In this document: in pieces, positions 45,284 through 54,425 of the stretch
Layout of the letters: each line of letters opens with the position of its first letter
How positions within the stretch are numbered: position 1 is the first letter of the stretch
Position numbers and translations under genes: made by a program
NCBI RefSeq assembly: GCF_019212185.1
Contig: NZ_CP078138.1
Location: 3,330,501 to 3,394,500, forward strand
Direction: 5' to 3'
DNA from: Pseudomonas fluorescens
GTDB lineage: Bacteria > Pseudomonadota > Gammaproteobacteria > Pseudomonadales > Pseudomonadaceae
Length of the DNA: 64,000 nucleotides
Notes under the pieces: generated by a model
Databases searched by the model: none
Seen by the model: only the letters and a program-made list of their open reading frames with translations
What the model was told of the DNA's origin: nothing

Positions 45284-46477
45284 CTACACCGCATTGACTT
45301 CATCGCTAGCAGGCGAGCTCCCACTCGCCAGCACTGCCAGACCCGCCGCGATCAGCAGCAACAGCGCACTCACTTCAAAGGTCGCGCGGTAGCCGCTGAA
45401 ATCGAACAGCAACCCACCCACGGTGGCGCCGGCTGCAATCGCCAACTGGATGATCGCCACCATCAGCCCGCCACCCGCTTCGGCGTCATCCGGCAGAGTG
45501 CGGGCCAGCCATGTCCACCAGCCGACCGGCGCGGCCGTGGCCACCAGGCCCCAGAGTCCAAGCAGCAGCGTGGTGCCCAATGCCGAGCTGCCAAACGAAA
45601 TCAGTGCGAGGGCAATCACCGCCATCAGCAGCGGAATAACCGCCAGGGTGCGGAACAGGCTGGTTTTCACGAAAGCTTCAATCAGGAAGGTTCCCGCCAG
45701 GCCTGCAACCCCGAGCACCAGCAACATCAGCGAGAGCATCGAGACGCTGACCTGGGTGACGCTTTCCAGGAACGGGCGCAGGTAGGTAAAGAGCATGAAC
45801 TGGCCCATGAAGAACACACTGACGGCGAGCATGCCCAAGGCCACCGGCAGACGTTTCATCAGCCGCAACAGGTTGCCGCTGGCTGCCACGGTCGGGGTTT
45901 TGATCGCCGGCATGCTGACCAGCAGCCACAGGCTGGCAAGCAGGGCAACCGGGACTACGCACAGAAACGCCCCACGCCAGCCGATCAACGCACCGAGGTA
46001 GCTGCCCAGCGGCGCGGCGATCACTGTCGCCAGGGCGTTGCCGCCGTTGACGATGGCCAGGGCCCGGGTCACTTCGCCGGCCGGGACCAGGCGCATGGCG
46101 GTGGCTGCCGACAACGACCAGAAGCCGCCGATGGCGATCCCGATCAACGCGCGGCCAAGCATGAAGGTCGTGTAGTTGGGGGCGAAGGCAACGACGCTGC
46201 CGGAAACGATCATCAACAGAGTGAGGGACAGTAGCAGCTTCTTGCGATCGACCCGTGCCGCCACCGAGGCGATCAGCAAGCTGGTGATCAAGGCGAACAA
46301 TCCGGACACGGCAATGCCCTGGCCGGCCTGTCCTTCGCTGACCTGCAGATCGGCGGCAATCGGGGTCAACAGGCTGACCGGCATGAACTCCGAGGCGACC
46401 AGGGCAAAGGCGGCGAGCGACATGGCGGACACCGCGCCCCAGGAGGACTGGGGGCTGGATTGAGGGTTTTGCGACAT
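45284..46477 (-). CDS. MFS exporter, DHA1 family (AraJ/NepI/PbuE-like)
   Basis: A 397-residue inner-membrane transporter with 12 predicted helices. Family marks are the first helix AVSAMSLAAFALVASEFMPVSLLTPIAADLQVSEGQAGQ, the A-motif-like loop RVDRKKLLL, and GRALIGIAIGGFWSLSAATAMRLVP. The ATG at 46477 (MSQNPQSS) fits; upstream in-frame extension reads as non-coding. Homologues export purine nucleosides, arabinose-like compounds or drugs. It is convergent with the AraC gene, so there is no operon hint to substrate. Confidence 0.87.
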   Translation of the reverse strand: MSQNPQSSPQSSWGAVSAMSLAAFALVASEFMPVSLLTPIAADLQVSEGQAGQGIAVSGLFALITSLLIASVAARVDRKKLLLSLTLLMIVSGSVVAFAPNYTTFMLGRALIGIAIGGFWSLSAATAMRLVPAGEVTRALAIVNGGNALATVIAAPLGSYLGALIGWRGAFLCVVPVALLASLWLLVSMPAIKTPTVAASGNLLRLMKRLPVALGMLAVSVFFMGQFMLFTYLRPFLESVTQVSVSMLSLMLLVLGVAGLAGTFLIEAFVKTSLFRTLAVIPLLMAVIALALISFGSSALGTTLLLGLWGLVATAAPVGWWTWLARTLPDDAEAGGGLMVAIIQLAIAAGATVGGLLFDFSGYRATFEVSALLLLIAAGLAVLASGSSPASDEVNAV

Positions 46478-46650
46478 GGTTTGAGTCCTGTGAAGCGGGG
46501 CGTTTGACTGACGCCCATTGTCCAGAACCTTCCCTGTGCGCTGAAGTGCATTGCGCTGGAATACTTGCCTGATTCTCTGACTGTCCATGCCTGCTGGCGA
46601 TGAACCCTGGACCACTGCGTGCATCCAGACAGCACGCAGTACCTCTGGTT

Positions 46651-48066
46651 TCAGCTGAACTGCCCAGCTGAACCTGTCGCCGTTTTCGAGCGCTTGAAAT
46701 GGCTTAACTGATAGGCAATCGCCAACCACACAAACCAGCCCGGCATCACCATCAACGCAATCCGCGTATCGGGTCGCAACGCCAGCAGGCACAGGACGAA
46801 GCCGAGGAACGCCAGGGTGAACCAGGCCATCGGCACGCCGCCGGGCATTTTGTAGATCGACTGCGCGTGCAGGTCGGGCATACGTTTGCGGTAGGCGATG
46901 TACGAGGCGAGGATGGTCGACCAGGTGAAGATCACCAGGATCGCCGACACGGTGGAGACGATGGTGAACGCGGTCATGACTTCCGGGACGATGAACAGCA
47001 ACAGCACGCCAATCAGCATCAACACCGTGGTGAACGCCAGGCTCATCAGCGGCACGCTGTTGCCCGACAGACGCCGGAAAATCCGTGGCGCGTTGTTTTG
47101 ACTGGCCAGGCCGAACAGCATGCGGCTTGAAGAGAACACCCCGCTATTGGCCGAGGACGCCGCCGAGGTCAGCACCACGAAGTTGACGATGCCGGCGGCG
47201 GCGGGAAAACCGGCGACCAGGAACAGCTCAACGAACGGGCTCTTGCTCGGTGACACCTGCTGCCAGGAGGTCACAGCTATGATGCAGCCCAGGGCCAACA
47301 CGTAGAACAGGATGATCCGCAGCGGAATCGAGTTGATCGCCTTGGGCAGGGTTTTCTCCGGGGCGCGGGTTTCCGCGGCGGCGGTACCGATCAGCTCGGT
47401 GCCGGCGAACGAGAAGATCGCCATCTGGAAGCCGGCGAAGAAGCCGAACAGACCATTGGGGAAGGCCGCCTGTTTATCCAGCAAGTGGTTGAGCGAGGCG
47501 GTGACACCCGTCGGCGAGACGAACGAACTGGCGATCAGTACCAGGCTGACGCCGATCAGGGTCAACACGGCAATGATCTTGATGATCGCAAACCAGAACT
47601 CCACTTCGCCGAACAGCCGTACGGTGAGCACGTTGAGAGCGAACAGGGTAAGCAGCATGCCAATCGCGGGGATCCACGCCGGCACGTCCGGAAACCAGTA
47701 CTGGAAGAAACCGCCGACCACCACTGCATCGCCGATCACCGCGACGCTCCAGCTCAGCCAGTACGACCAGCCGAGAAAAAACGCTGCGCGAGGCCCGAGG
47801 TAAGCGCCGGCAAAGTCGGCGAAGGTCTTGAACTTGAGGTTGGACAGCAGCAGTTCGCCCATGGCGCGCATGACGAAATACACGAACAGGCCGATGATCA
47901 TGTAGATCAGGATGATCGAGGTGCCGGAGAGCGCGATGATCTTCCCGGAGCCCATGAACAGGCCGGTGCCGATGGCGCCACCCATGGCCATTAACTGGAT
48001 ATGACGATTGCTCAGCGTACGCTGCAGCGCAGGCTGTTCAGCCCGTCCTGAGGAATGTGTGTTCAT
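46651..48066 (-). CDS. Amino acid permease (CycA/AAT-type)
   Basis: A 471-residue APC-superfamily transporter with 12 hydrophobic helices. QLMAMGGAIGTGLFMGSGKIIALSGTSI is the signature loop of the amino acid transporter (AAT) family, and FAGTELIGTAAAETRAPEKTLPKAIN follows the CycA pattern. It is 94 bases after the acetylpolyamine-amidohydrolase-like gene in the same direction, probably one transcript, with an Lrp-type gene divergent from both. It resembles D-serine/D-alanine/glycine permeases most; substrate not certain. Confidence 0.9.
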   Translation of the reverse strand: MNTHSSGRAEQPALQRTLSNRHIQLMAMGGAIGTGLFMGSGKIIALSGTSIILIYMIIGLFVYFVMRAMGELLLSNLKFKTFADFAGAYLGPRAAFFLGWSYWLSWSVAVIGDAVVVGGFFQYWFPDVPAWIPAIGMLLTLFALNVLTVRLFGEVEFWFAIIKIIAVLTLIGVSLVLIASSFVSPTGVTASLNHLLDKQAAFPNGLFGFFAGFQMAIFSFAGTELIGTAAAETRAPEKTLPKAINSIPLRIILFYVLALGCIIAVTSWQQVSPSKSPFVELFLVAGFPAAAGIVNFVVLTSAASSANSGVFSSSRMLFGLASQNNAPRIFRRLSGNSVPLMSLAFTTVLMLIGVLLLFIVPEVMTAFTIVSTVSAILVIFTWSTILASYIAYRKRMPDLHAQSIYKMPGGVPMAWFTLAFLGFVLCLLALRPDTRIALMVMPGWFVWLAIAYQLSHFKRSKTATGSAGQFS

Positions 48067-48160
48067 TGCAAAACCTCTTGATTTTATGATTTTGAGTTTT
48101 GGCAGTAGAGGGGTTGAAGCGCTTTATTGTTGGAATGGCTGATCACACAGACGGCCAGGA

Positions 48161-49204
48161 TCAGCCGCGTTTGCTCTCGTAGCCATGCAGCACGTTGACC
48201 GCGTTGATGCCGATCTCATCGACCATGTAGCCGCCTTCCATGATGAACAAAGTCGGGCAGCCAACGCCGGCAATCAGTTCGCCGATGCCGATGAAGTCTT
48301 CGCTTTCGAGGAGGAAGTGGCTGATGGGATCGTCCTTGAAGGTGTCGACGCCCAGGGAAATCACCAGCACTTCAGGAGCAAACGCCTGCAGTTTGCGGCA
48401 GGCATCGACCAGCGCTTCACGGTAGGCGCCGCCGCTGGTGTTTTTCGCCAAAGGGTAGTTGAGGTTGAAACCTTCGCCCTTGCCGCTGCCACGCTCATCG
48501 CGGTAGCCCGAGTAGTAGGGGTAGGACACCGCCGGTTCGCCGTGTAGCGAGACGAACAGCACGTCATTGCGTCCGTAGAAAATGTTCTGCGTGCCGTTGC
48601 CGTGGTGGAAGTCGACGTCCAACACCGCGACCTTTTGCGCCCCGCGGGTGATCGCCTGCTGGGCGGCGATGGCGGCGTTATTCAGGTAGCAATAGCCGCC
48701 CATGTACTCGCGGGCGGCGTGGTGGCCGGGTGGGCGGCACAGGGCGAAGGCGCTGTCATGGCCTTCGTCGAGCAACGCCAGGCCGGTGAGGGCGATATCG
48801 GCGCTGGTGCGCACCGCTTGCCAGGTGGTGGCGGTGATCGGCGAACCCGCGTCCATGGCATAGAAACCCAGCTTGCCGTCGATGAATTCCGGTACATGCT
48901 CGTTGGCGAGGTCGCGCACCGGCCACACCAGCGGCAGAGCATCGTGGGTGCGACCGGTGGCGGTCCATTCGGTCCAGGCGTTTTCGAGGAAGGTTACGTA
49001 GCGCTCGCTATGGGCGTTCACATAGCAGGCACGGTCGAACGCGCGCGGCTCGATGATCTGCCCCAGCCCGACCTGCTTGACCCGGGCATGCACGGTGTCG
49101 GCGCGGCTGGGCTGTTCGAAGGAGGGCTTGAGCACGCCGTCTTTCAGTTCGGTGCCGTGGTGCAAGCGGTGGGAATCGCTGAAAACTGTAAACATCGTGC
49201 GCAT
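48161..49204 (-). CDS. Histone-deacetylase-like amidohydrolase (acetylpolyamine amidohydrolase type)
   Basis: A 347-residue zinc amidohydrolase of the HDAC fold, similar to AphA/AphB of P. aeruginosa, which remove acetyl groups from acetylputrescine or acetylcadaverine. Catalytic residues are in place: His161-His162 (PPGHHA), zinc ligands Asp198 and His200 (DVDFHHGNG) and Asp287 (SLGVDTF), and Tyr325 in MEGGYM. An in-frame second ATG three codons in gives 344 residues, the length of the studied enzymes. It is followed by an amino acid permease and divergent from an Lrp/AsnC gene, suggesting catabolism of an acetylated amine. Confidence 0.88.
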   Translation of the reverse strand: MRTMFTVFSDSHRLHHGTELKDGVLKPSFEQPSRADTVHARVKQVGLGQIIEPRAFDRACYVNAHSERYVTFLENAWTEWTATGRTHDALPLVWPVRDLANEHVPEFIDGKLGFYAMDAGSPITATTWQAVRTSADIALTGLALLDEGHDSAFALCRPPGHHAAREYMGGYCYLNNAAIAAQQAITRGAQKVAVLDVDFHHGNGTQNIFYGRNDVLFVSLHGEPAVSYPYYSGYRDERGSGKGEGFNLNYPLAKNTSGGAYREALVDACRKLQAFAPEVLVISLGVDTFKDDPISHFLLESEDFIGIGELIAGVGCPTLFIMEGGYMVDEIGINAVNVLHGYESKRG

Positions 49205-49314
49205 CCATTGTTGTGAGCCAGTGCAACTATTTTGTTCTGCTCGGGGTGCGCTTTCTTTGCTTTATCTTTAGGCTGTTGCAGGAATTCAGGGCGATATTTC
49301 TAACGGATAGGGTC

Positions 49315-49815
49315 ATGCAGAAAAGAAATTCCAAACGCATCAGCCTCGACGAAACTGATCTGGCGATTCTTGAACTGCTGCAGGAAGACGCCAGTATCTC
49401 CAATGCCGAACTCAGCGAGCGTCTGTCCCTGAGCCTTACGCCGTGCTGGCGCCGGCGCAAACGAATGGAGGAGGCGGGGGTGATCAAGGGCTATCAGGCT
49501 AACCTCGATCGACGCATGCTCGGGCTGGATATCATGGCCTTCGTGCATATCCGCTTTTCCACCCACGCCGACCATGCCCCCGATGCCTTTGAAGCGGTGA
49601 TCAAGCAACTGCCGCAAGTGCTGGCCTGCCACAAAATCACCGGCGATTCCGACTACGTCCTGCAAGTGTTGGCCGAAGACCTCGACAGCTACAGCGATTT
49701 CATCGAACAAGTGCTACGGCGCCAGGTCGGCATCGCCTCGATCCAGTCGAGCCTGGCCCTGCGCGAGGTCAAGGCCGGGAGCCGGATGGCGATACCGAAG
49801 GCCAGTTCGGATTGA
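49315..49815 (+). CDS. Lrp/AsnC-family transcriptional regulator
   Basis: A 166-residue regulator. The winged helix-turn-helix is ISLDETDLAILELLQEDASISNAELSERLSLSLTPCWRRRKRMEEAGVIKGYQANLD (about residues 9-66) and the RAM effector domain follows, with LACHKITGDSDYVLQVLAEDLDSYSDFIEQVL. The start at 49315 follows GGATAGGG; the sequence before it is not conserved. It is divergent (111 bases) from the deacetylase-permease pair and probably responds to an amino acid that the permease imports. Confidence 0.9.
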   Translation: MQKRNSKRISLDETDLAILELLQEDASISNAELSERLSLSLTPCWRRRKRMEEAGVIKGYQANLDRRMLGLDIMAFVHIRFSTHADHAPDAFEAVIKQLPQVLACHKITGDSDYVLQVLAEDLDSYSDFIEQVLRRQVGIASIQSSLALREVKAGSRMAIPKASSD

Positions 49816-49844
49816 GCGCCACGGCATTTGTACCTGGCCCAAGA

Positions 49845-49873
49845 CCGGTGGGAGCTGGCTTGTCGAATCGTCG
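49845..49873. repeat. REP-like sequence
   Basis: CCGGTGGGAGCTGGCTTGTC followed by GAATCGTCG resembles the variant REP GGTGGGAGCTGGCTTG common in fluorescent pseudomonads. It lies between convergent genes. Confidence 0.6.
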
Positions 49874-49893
49874 CAGCGCAGCGATGGGGCACA

Positions 49894-50760
49894 TCAAACC
49901 ACCAACCCCTGCAACACCGGCCGCAAGCGCTCCAGAGTCATCGCCCCACACACCTGCATCGGCTCGCGCAGTTCGTTGGCCATGAAGCCCTGGACACTCA
50001 GGGCAGCCTTGACCACCGCAGGATTAGGCTCGGCGAAGGCGATCTGGATCCACGGTAACAATTGCCGGAAGCTGGCACGCGCCGCAGCCAGTTCACCGTG
50101 CTCCATCTGTTGCATCAACTGCACATACAGATTCGCGTGAACATTGGCCGACGCCGAAATCGCCCCGGCGCCGCCCAGGGCCAGGTGGCCGAGTATCTGG
50201 ATGTCCTCGCCCGTCAGCACCTCGACCTGAGCGTCGGCGATCAACGCCAGGGTCGTCTCGATATCGCCGCCGCAGTCCTTCACCGCCGCAATGTTCGGAT
50301 GGCGCACGATTCGCCGCAGCGTGTCGCGCTCGATCCGCGCACCGGTGCGATAAGGAATGTCGTAGAGCACCAGCGGCACCGACGACGCATCCGCCACACG
50401 CTTGAAAAAGGCCTCCAGACCTTGCTGCGAAGGGCGGATGTAATAGGGCGCCGGCACCAGCAGGCCTGCCAGCTCACGGCGCTGGATCTGCTCCTGGAAA
50501 GCAAGGATGTCCTGCAGATTGTTGCCACTCAGGCCCATGATCACCTGGCTGGAAGGCGCCCATTGCAGCACTGCATCCAGCACCGCCAGTTGCTCGTCCT
50601 CGCTCATGGCCGCCGCTTCACCGGTGGTGCCACACACCACCAGGCCCCTGACGCCGTCCGCGAGAAGCTTGTTGACCAAGCCCTGCAGCGCCTCGAAATC
50701 GACCTGCCCGCAACGAAACGGCGTGGCCAGTGCTACCCAGATCCCGCGAAAATCAGACAT
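49894..50760 (-). CDS. Dihydrodipicolinate-synthase-family aldolase (DapA-like)
   Basis: A 288-residue TIM-barrel Schiff-base aldolase of the DHDPS/NAL family. VCGTTGEAAAMSEDEQ is the pyruvate-binding GTTGE loop, LYDIPYRTG carries the catalytic Tyr and IAAVKDCGGD the Schiff-base Lys (about 162). The typical DapA context (bamC, purC) is missing here and the gene stands alone, so it may be a paralogue acting on another keto-acid rather than the lysine-pathway enzyme. Confidence 0.87.
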   Translation of the reverse strand: MSDFRGIWVALATPFRCGQVDFEALQGLVNKLLADGVRGLVVCGTTGEAAAMSEDEQLAVLDAVLQWAPSSQVIMGLSGNNLQDILAFQEQIQRRELAGLLVPAPYYIRPSQQGLEAFFKRVADASSVPLVLYDIPYRTGARIERDTLRRIVRHPNIAAVKDCGGDIETTLALIADAQVEVLTGEDIQILGHLALGGAGAISASANVHANLYVQLMQQMEHGELAAARASFRQLLPWIQIAFAEPNPAVVKAALSVQGFMANELREPMQVCGAMTLERLRPVLQGLVV

Positions 50761-51324
50761 GCATGTACTCCCAAGTCAGACCGATGAGTCGTCGTCAGAG
50801 GAGTGATAGGAATCAAGCAGGGGGAGGGGTCGCCGGGTGCCTTGTGTCCTGTCAGCTCATCTGACGGGACAGCGCCCCGGTCAAATGAGCGACTGTTTCT
50901 TCGATTTATTGGCAACCGACACGCATGCGACAGCCTGGGCGATAAAGCCCGGGTCGGTCAGCAGGGAGTCGGTGATGCGGATCATGGAGGATCGCTTGCC
51001 AAAATGTGTTGCCGGATAATGCGTGGGCTCGATGAGGGATGTCAACGAGGATTTTCGCCCTGATCGAACAGGGCGCTTGCACGCTATTGACCAACCGAAG
51101 AACAAACCTACCCGGCTTGTCCGCCAATTCAGTTACCTGAGCGAGCCACCGCTGTGTCTGAAATCGATACCGGCAGGCGCTGTATTCACCCGAAAAACCA
51201 TTGGATTAACGCCAGCAGCAGGCTGGTGAAAACACCAGTTTCAGCTAGCGTGAAGAAACCAGCAATTCGGCCTGCGCCCAATCAGGGCGGGCCACAAACG
51301 CCGCGCATCGGAGACGACTGCATC
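50761..51324. other. Intergenic region of about 560 bases without a convincing gene
   Basis: Divergent gap between the DapA-like gene and the DUF2252 gene. Several short overlapping ORFs exist on both strands (for example one ending at 50881 on the minus strand whose last 35 residues begin MIRITDSLL), but none has a good ribosome-binding site plus protein-like composition that I trust. The local GC is lower than in the flanks. It probably contains the two promoters; a small RNA cannot be excluded. Confidence 0.5.
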
Positions 51325-52725
51325 ATGGCATCCACCCGCAAATCTTCACGCAAGCCGGAGCAGGAAAACCAAGCTCACCCGACATTCCGTTCCCGGGAAG
51401 AACGGCTCGATGACGGTAAACGTATGCGCAGTCAAATCCCGCGGGAGGCGCATGCCAAGTGGCAAACGCCCGCTCGACAGCGTGACGTCGTGGCCATCCT
51501 CGAACAATCCAATCGTGACCGCCTGCAGGAGCTGGTGCCGATTCGCTACGGGCGAATGTTGCGCAGTCCCTTTACTTTCCTGCGGGGCTCGGCAGCGCTG
51601 ATGGCCCATGACTTGTCCAAAGGGCCGAATATCGGCGTGACGGTGCAGGCCTGCGGCGACTGTCACCTGCTGAATTTCGGCCTGTTCGCCACCCCTGAGC
51701 GCAACCTGGTCTTCGACCTCAATGATTTCGACGAAACCCTGCCGGCGCCCTGGGAATGGGACATCAAGCGCCTGGTGGTGAGCTTTGCCGTGGCCGCCCG
51801 TGACGGTGGGGCGACTGACGCCCGTGCGCGCAAGATTGCGATTGCCTGCGCGCGCGGCTACCGCGAACACCTGCGGCGCTTCTCGAAAATGAAACCGCTG
51901 GAGGTCTGGTATTCCCGACTCGATGCCCAGGAGTTGCTCGATACCGCACCCGACGCCAAGGCCCTGAAATTCCGCCAGCAACTGTTCGAGCGTGCCCGCG
52001 AGCGGGTCATGGAAAGCGTCTTTCCGAAAATCGCCGGGCAGGTCGCCGGCCAACCGCGCATCGTCGACCAGCCGCCGGTGATCCAGCACGTCGCGGACCC
52101 CGAGTTCATGGTGCGGGTGCATCAGGGCATGGCGGCGTATCGGCAAAGTCTCAGCGACGAGCGCCGGGTCCTGCTCGATCGCTATCGCCTGGTCGACGCC
52201 GCACTCAAGGTAGTCGGCATCGGCAGCGTCGGTACACGCTGCTACATCATGTTGTTGTTTTCCGAGGAAAACCACCCGCTGATCCTGCAGTTCAAGGAAT
52301 CCTGCCGCTCGGTGCTGGAGCCCTATGCAGGCAAAAGCCAGTTTGACAATCAAGGCCAGCGGGTGGTGATGGGGCAGCGCCTGATGCAGTCCTCCAGCGA
52401 CATTTTCCTCGGCTGGGTGCGCGGCCCCGGGGGCTATGACTTCTTCGTGCGGCAGTTACGCGACATGAAGATGTCAGTGCCACTGCAGAACATCAGCGCC
52501 ACCCAGCTGGAACGCTACGCCGAGCTCTGTGCCCTGACCCTGGCACGGGCCCATGCCAAGTCCGGCGACGCGGCGACCATCTCCGGCTACCTGGGTAAAA
52601 GCGAGGTGTTCGACGAAGCGGTGGGCGACTTTGCCTTGCTCTATGCCGACCAGACCGAACGTGACCATGCGCAACTGCTCAAGGCTGCTCGCAGTGGTCG
52701 GGTGAATGTATTGCATGAGGAGTGA
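51325..52725 (+). CDS. DUF2252 family protein
   Basis: A 466-residue cytosolic protein of the DUF2252 family, whose fold is related to aminoglycoside phosphotransferases and protein kinases. Typical blocks are FLRGSAALMAHDLS, VQACGDCHLLNFGLFATPERNLVFDLNDFDETLPAPWEWDIKRLVVS (GDCHLLNFG and DLNDFDE resemble the catalytic HxDxxxxN and metal-binding D motifs of kinases), then VGIGSVGTRCYIMLL and LARAHAKSGD. The ATG at 51325 has a GGAG 12 bases upstream. It is followed 5 bases later by an AspT-like exchanger, so the two are an operon. Kinase activity is suggested by the motifs but not established. Confidence 0.87.
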   Translation: MASTRKSSRKPEQENQAHPTFRSREERLDDGKRMRSQIPREAHAKWQTPARQRDVVAILEQSNRDRLQELVPIRYGRMLRSPFTFLRGSAALMAHDLSKGPNIGVTVQACGDCHLLNFGLFATPERNLVFDLNDFDETLPAPWEWDIKRLVVSFAVAARDGGATDARARKIAIACARGYREHLRRFSKMKPLEVWYSRLDAQELLDTAPDAKALKFRQQLFERARERVMESVFPKIAGQVAGQPRIVDQPPVIQHVADPEFMVRVHQGMAAYRQSLSDERRVLLDRYRLVDAALKVVGIGSVGTRCYIMLLFSEENHPLILQFKESCRSVLEPYAGKSQFDNQGQRVVMGQRLMQSSSDIFLGWVRGPGGYDFFVRQLRDMKMSVPLQNISATQLERYAELCALTLARAHAKSGDAATISGYLGKSEVFDEAVGDFALLYADQTERDHAQLLKAARSGRVNVLHEE

Positions 52726-52730
52726 CACGG

Positions 52731-54422
52731 ATGCTCGATTTTTTCCTCCACGCCCTGCGTGCAAATCCAGAAATTGCGGTATTCCTGGCCATCGCCTTGG
52801 GCGTGCTGATCGGCCGAATCCAGATCGGCAGCTTCCATCTGGGCTCGGTGGCCGGTGCCTTGCTCATGGGCCTGCTGATCGGCCAGATCGGCCTTGAGGT
52901 GCCGGCGGGTCTGAAGTCGGTGTTCTTCGTGATGTTCATCTACGCGGTCGGCTTCAAGAGCGGGCCGGAGTTTTTTGGCAGCCTCAATCGCGGCACCCTG
53001 AAGCTGGTGGCGTTGTCGTTTGTGCTTTGCGCAACGGCACTGGGCGCGATCCTGTTGATGAACGCGATCTTCGACTTTGACGCCGGGTTCACCGCCGGCC
53101 TTGGCGCTGGCGCGCTGACCGATACGGCGATCATGGGCACCGCCACCAGCGCTATCAATCAACTGGCTATCGATGAGGCAGCCAAGGCGCAACTCAACAG
53201 CCATATGGCGATCGCCTACGCCATCACCTACCTGTTCGGCACCATCGGCCTGATTGTGTTTGTCGGCAGCATTGCGCCGAAGTTGCTCGGGGTGGACCTC
53301 AAGGCCTCGGCGCGAGAGCTGGAACTGGAGTTGGGCATCGCCAAGGACGAAGAAGCGATCAGCATTCCTTACACGCGGATCGTGGTGCGCGCCCATCAGG
53401 TCTCGGTCGAGGGCCAGGCCAACGGCCAACGCATTGCCGATCTCGAGCGCCAACACGAATCCCTGAGCATCGAGCGGGTGGTGCGGGCCGGGCAGGTGAT
53501 CGAACGCGACGAGGGCTTCGTGCTCATGGCCGGGGATATCGTCGGTGTGTACGCGCTGCGCGAGGCAGTCGGCACCCTCGGAGAGTGGGTGGGGCCGGAA
53601 ATCGACCACGCCGAGTCGTTGTCGTTTGCCACCCGCCAGGCGGACATCGTCCTGACGTCCAAGGAGTTTGCCGGCAAGACCATCCATCAAGCGCGGGAAC
53701 ACCTGGAAAACTCCCGGCGCCTCGGTTGCTTCCTGATTTCCATCACCCGCCAGGGCTATGACCTGCCGCTGTTGCCCAACACCGTGCTGCGCCGTGGCGA
53801 CGTGATCAGCGTCACCGGGCGCACTGCCAGTGTCGATGCGTTGGCCAAGCGTCTGGGCCGGGTGCGCGAGAGCAACTACAAAAGTGACATCGCCATGCAC
53901 ACCCTGGGCATGGTGATCGGCTCGTTGCTCGGGCTGCTGTCGACCCATATCGGCATGATCCCGGTGGAGCTCGGCGTGGGCGGCGGGGTGTTGGTTGCCG
54001 CACTGGTGATCGGCTGGTACAACTCGCGGCATCCGGAAATCGGCGCCTTGCCGCCAGCGGCACAGTGGGCGTTTTCCGAGTTCGGCCTGACCGCCTTCGG
54101 CGCAGTGGTCGGCCTGCTGGCCGGTCCTGCAGCTTTTGCGGCGATGCAGGAACAGGGCCTGGCGCTGTTGGTGTCGGGCGCGGTGGTGACTATCCTGCCA
54201 CCGTTTGTGGCCCTGTATTTCGGTCGCTATGTGCTGCGCCTGCACCCGATGGTCCTGTTTGGCGGCCTGGCCGGGGCACAGACCGAGGCGGCGTCGATGA
54301 ACAAGATCATCGAACAGTCCGGCAGCAATACCCCGGTAATCGGCTTTACCGTGTGCTATGCGATCTCCAACGTGCTGTTGGCGGTGTGCGGGCCGATCAT
54401 TGTGTTCATGGTGGCGGGATGA
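52731..54422 (+). CDS. AspT/YidE-like aspartate-alanine exchanger family transporter
   Basis: A 563-residue inner-membrane protein of the AAE family with duplicated AspT membrane repeats. The N-terminal half (FLAIALGVLIGRIQIGSFHLGSVAGALLMGLLIGQ; GLKSVFFVMFIYAVGFKSGPEFF; GAGALTDTAIMGTATSAI) is mirrored in the C-terminal half (GMVIGSLLGLLSTHIGMIPVELGVGGGVLVAALVIG; GLAGAQTEAASMNKIIEQSGSNTP). TrkA-C/RCK_C-like cytosolic domains lie between them (about residues 205-385). ATG 52731 follows AGGAG. It could exchange aspartate/alanine or other amino acids, and coupling with the DUF2252 kinase-like gene is unusual. Confidence 0.88.
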   Translation: MLDFFLHALRANPEIAVFLAIALGVLIGRIQIGSFHLGSVAGALLMGLLIGQIGLEVPAGLKSVFFVMFIYAVGFKSGPEFFGSLNRGTLKLVALSFVLCATALGAILLMNAIFDFDAGFTAGLGAGALTDTAIMGTATSAINQLAIDEAAKAQLNSHMAIAYAITYLFGTIGLIVFVGSIAPKLLGVDLKASARELELELGIAKDEEAISIPYTRIVVRAHQVSVEGQANGQRIADLERQHESLSIERVVRAGQVIERDEGFVLMAGDIVGVYALREAVGTLGEWVGPEIDHAESLSFATRQADIVLTSKEFAGKTIHQAREHLENSRRLGCFLISITRQGYDLPLLPNTVLRRGDVISVTGRTASVDALAKRLGRVRESNYKSDIAMHTLGMVIGSLLGLLSTHIGMIPVELGVGGGVLVAALVIGWYNSRHPEIGALPPAAQWAFSEFGLTAFGAVVGLLAGPAAFAAMQEQGLALLVSGAVVTILPPFVALYFGRYVLRLHPMVLFGGLAGAQTEAASMNKIIEQSGSNTPVIGFTVCYAISNVLLAVCGPIIVFMVAG

Positions 54423-54425
54423 TGT

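Noticed and set aside
48161..49204. Interpretation as a true histone deacetylase gained from a eukaryote
   Set aside because: Bacterial acetylpolyamine amidohydrolases share this fold and length and are common in Pseudomonas; base composition matches the neighbours.
50803..51229. Several short ORFs in the DapA/DUF2252 gap
   Set aside because: They overlap each other on both strands, lack good ribosome-binding sites and match no family I know.
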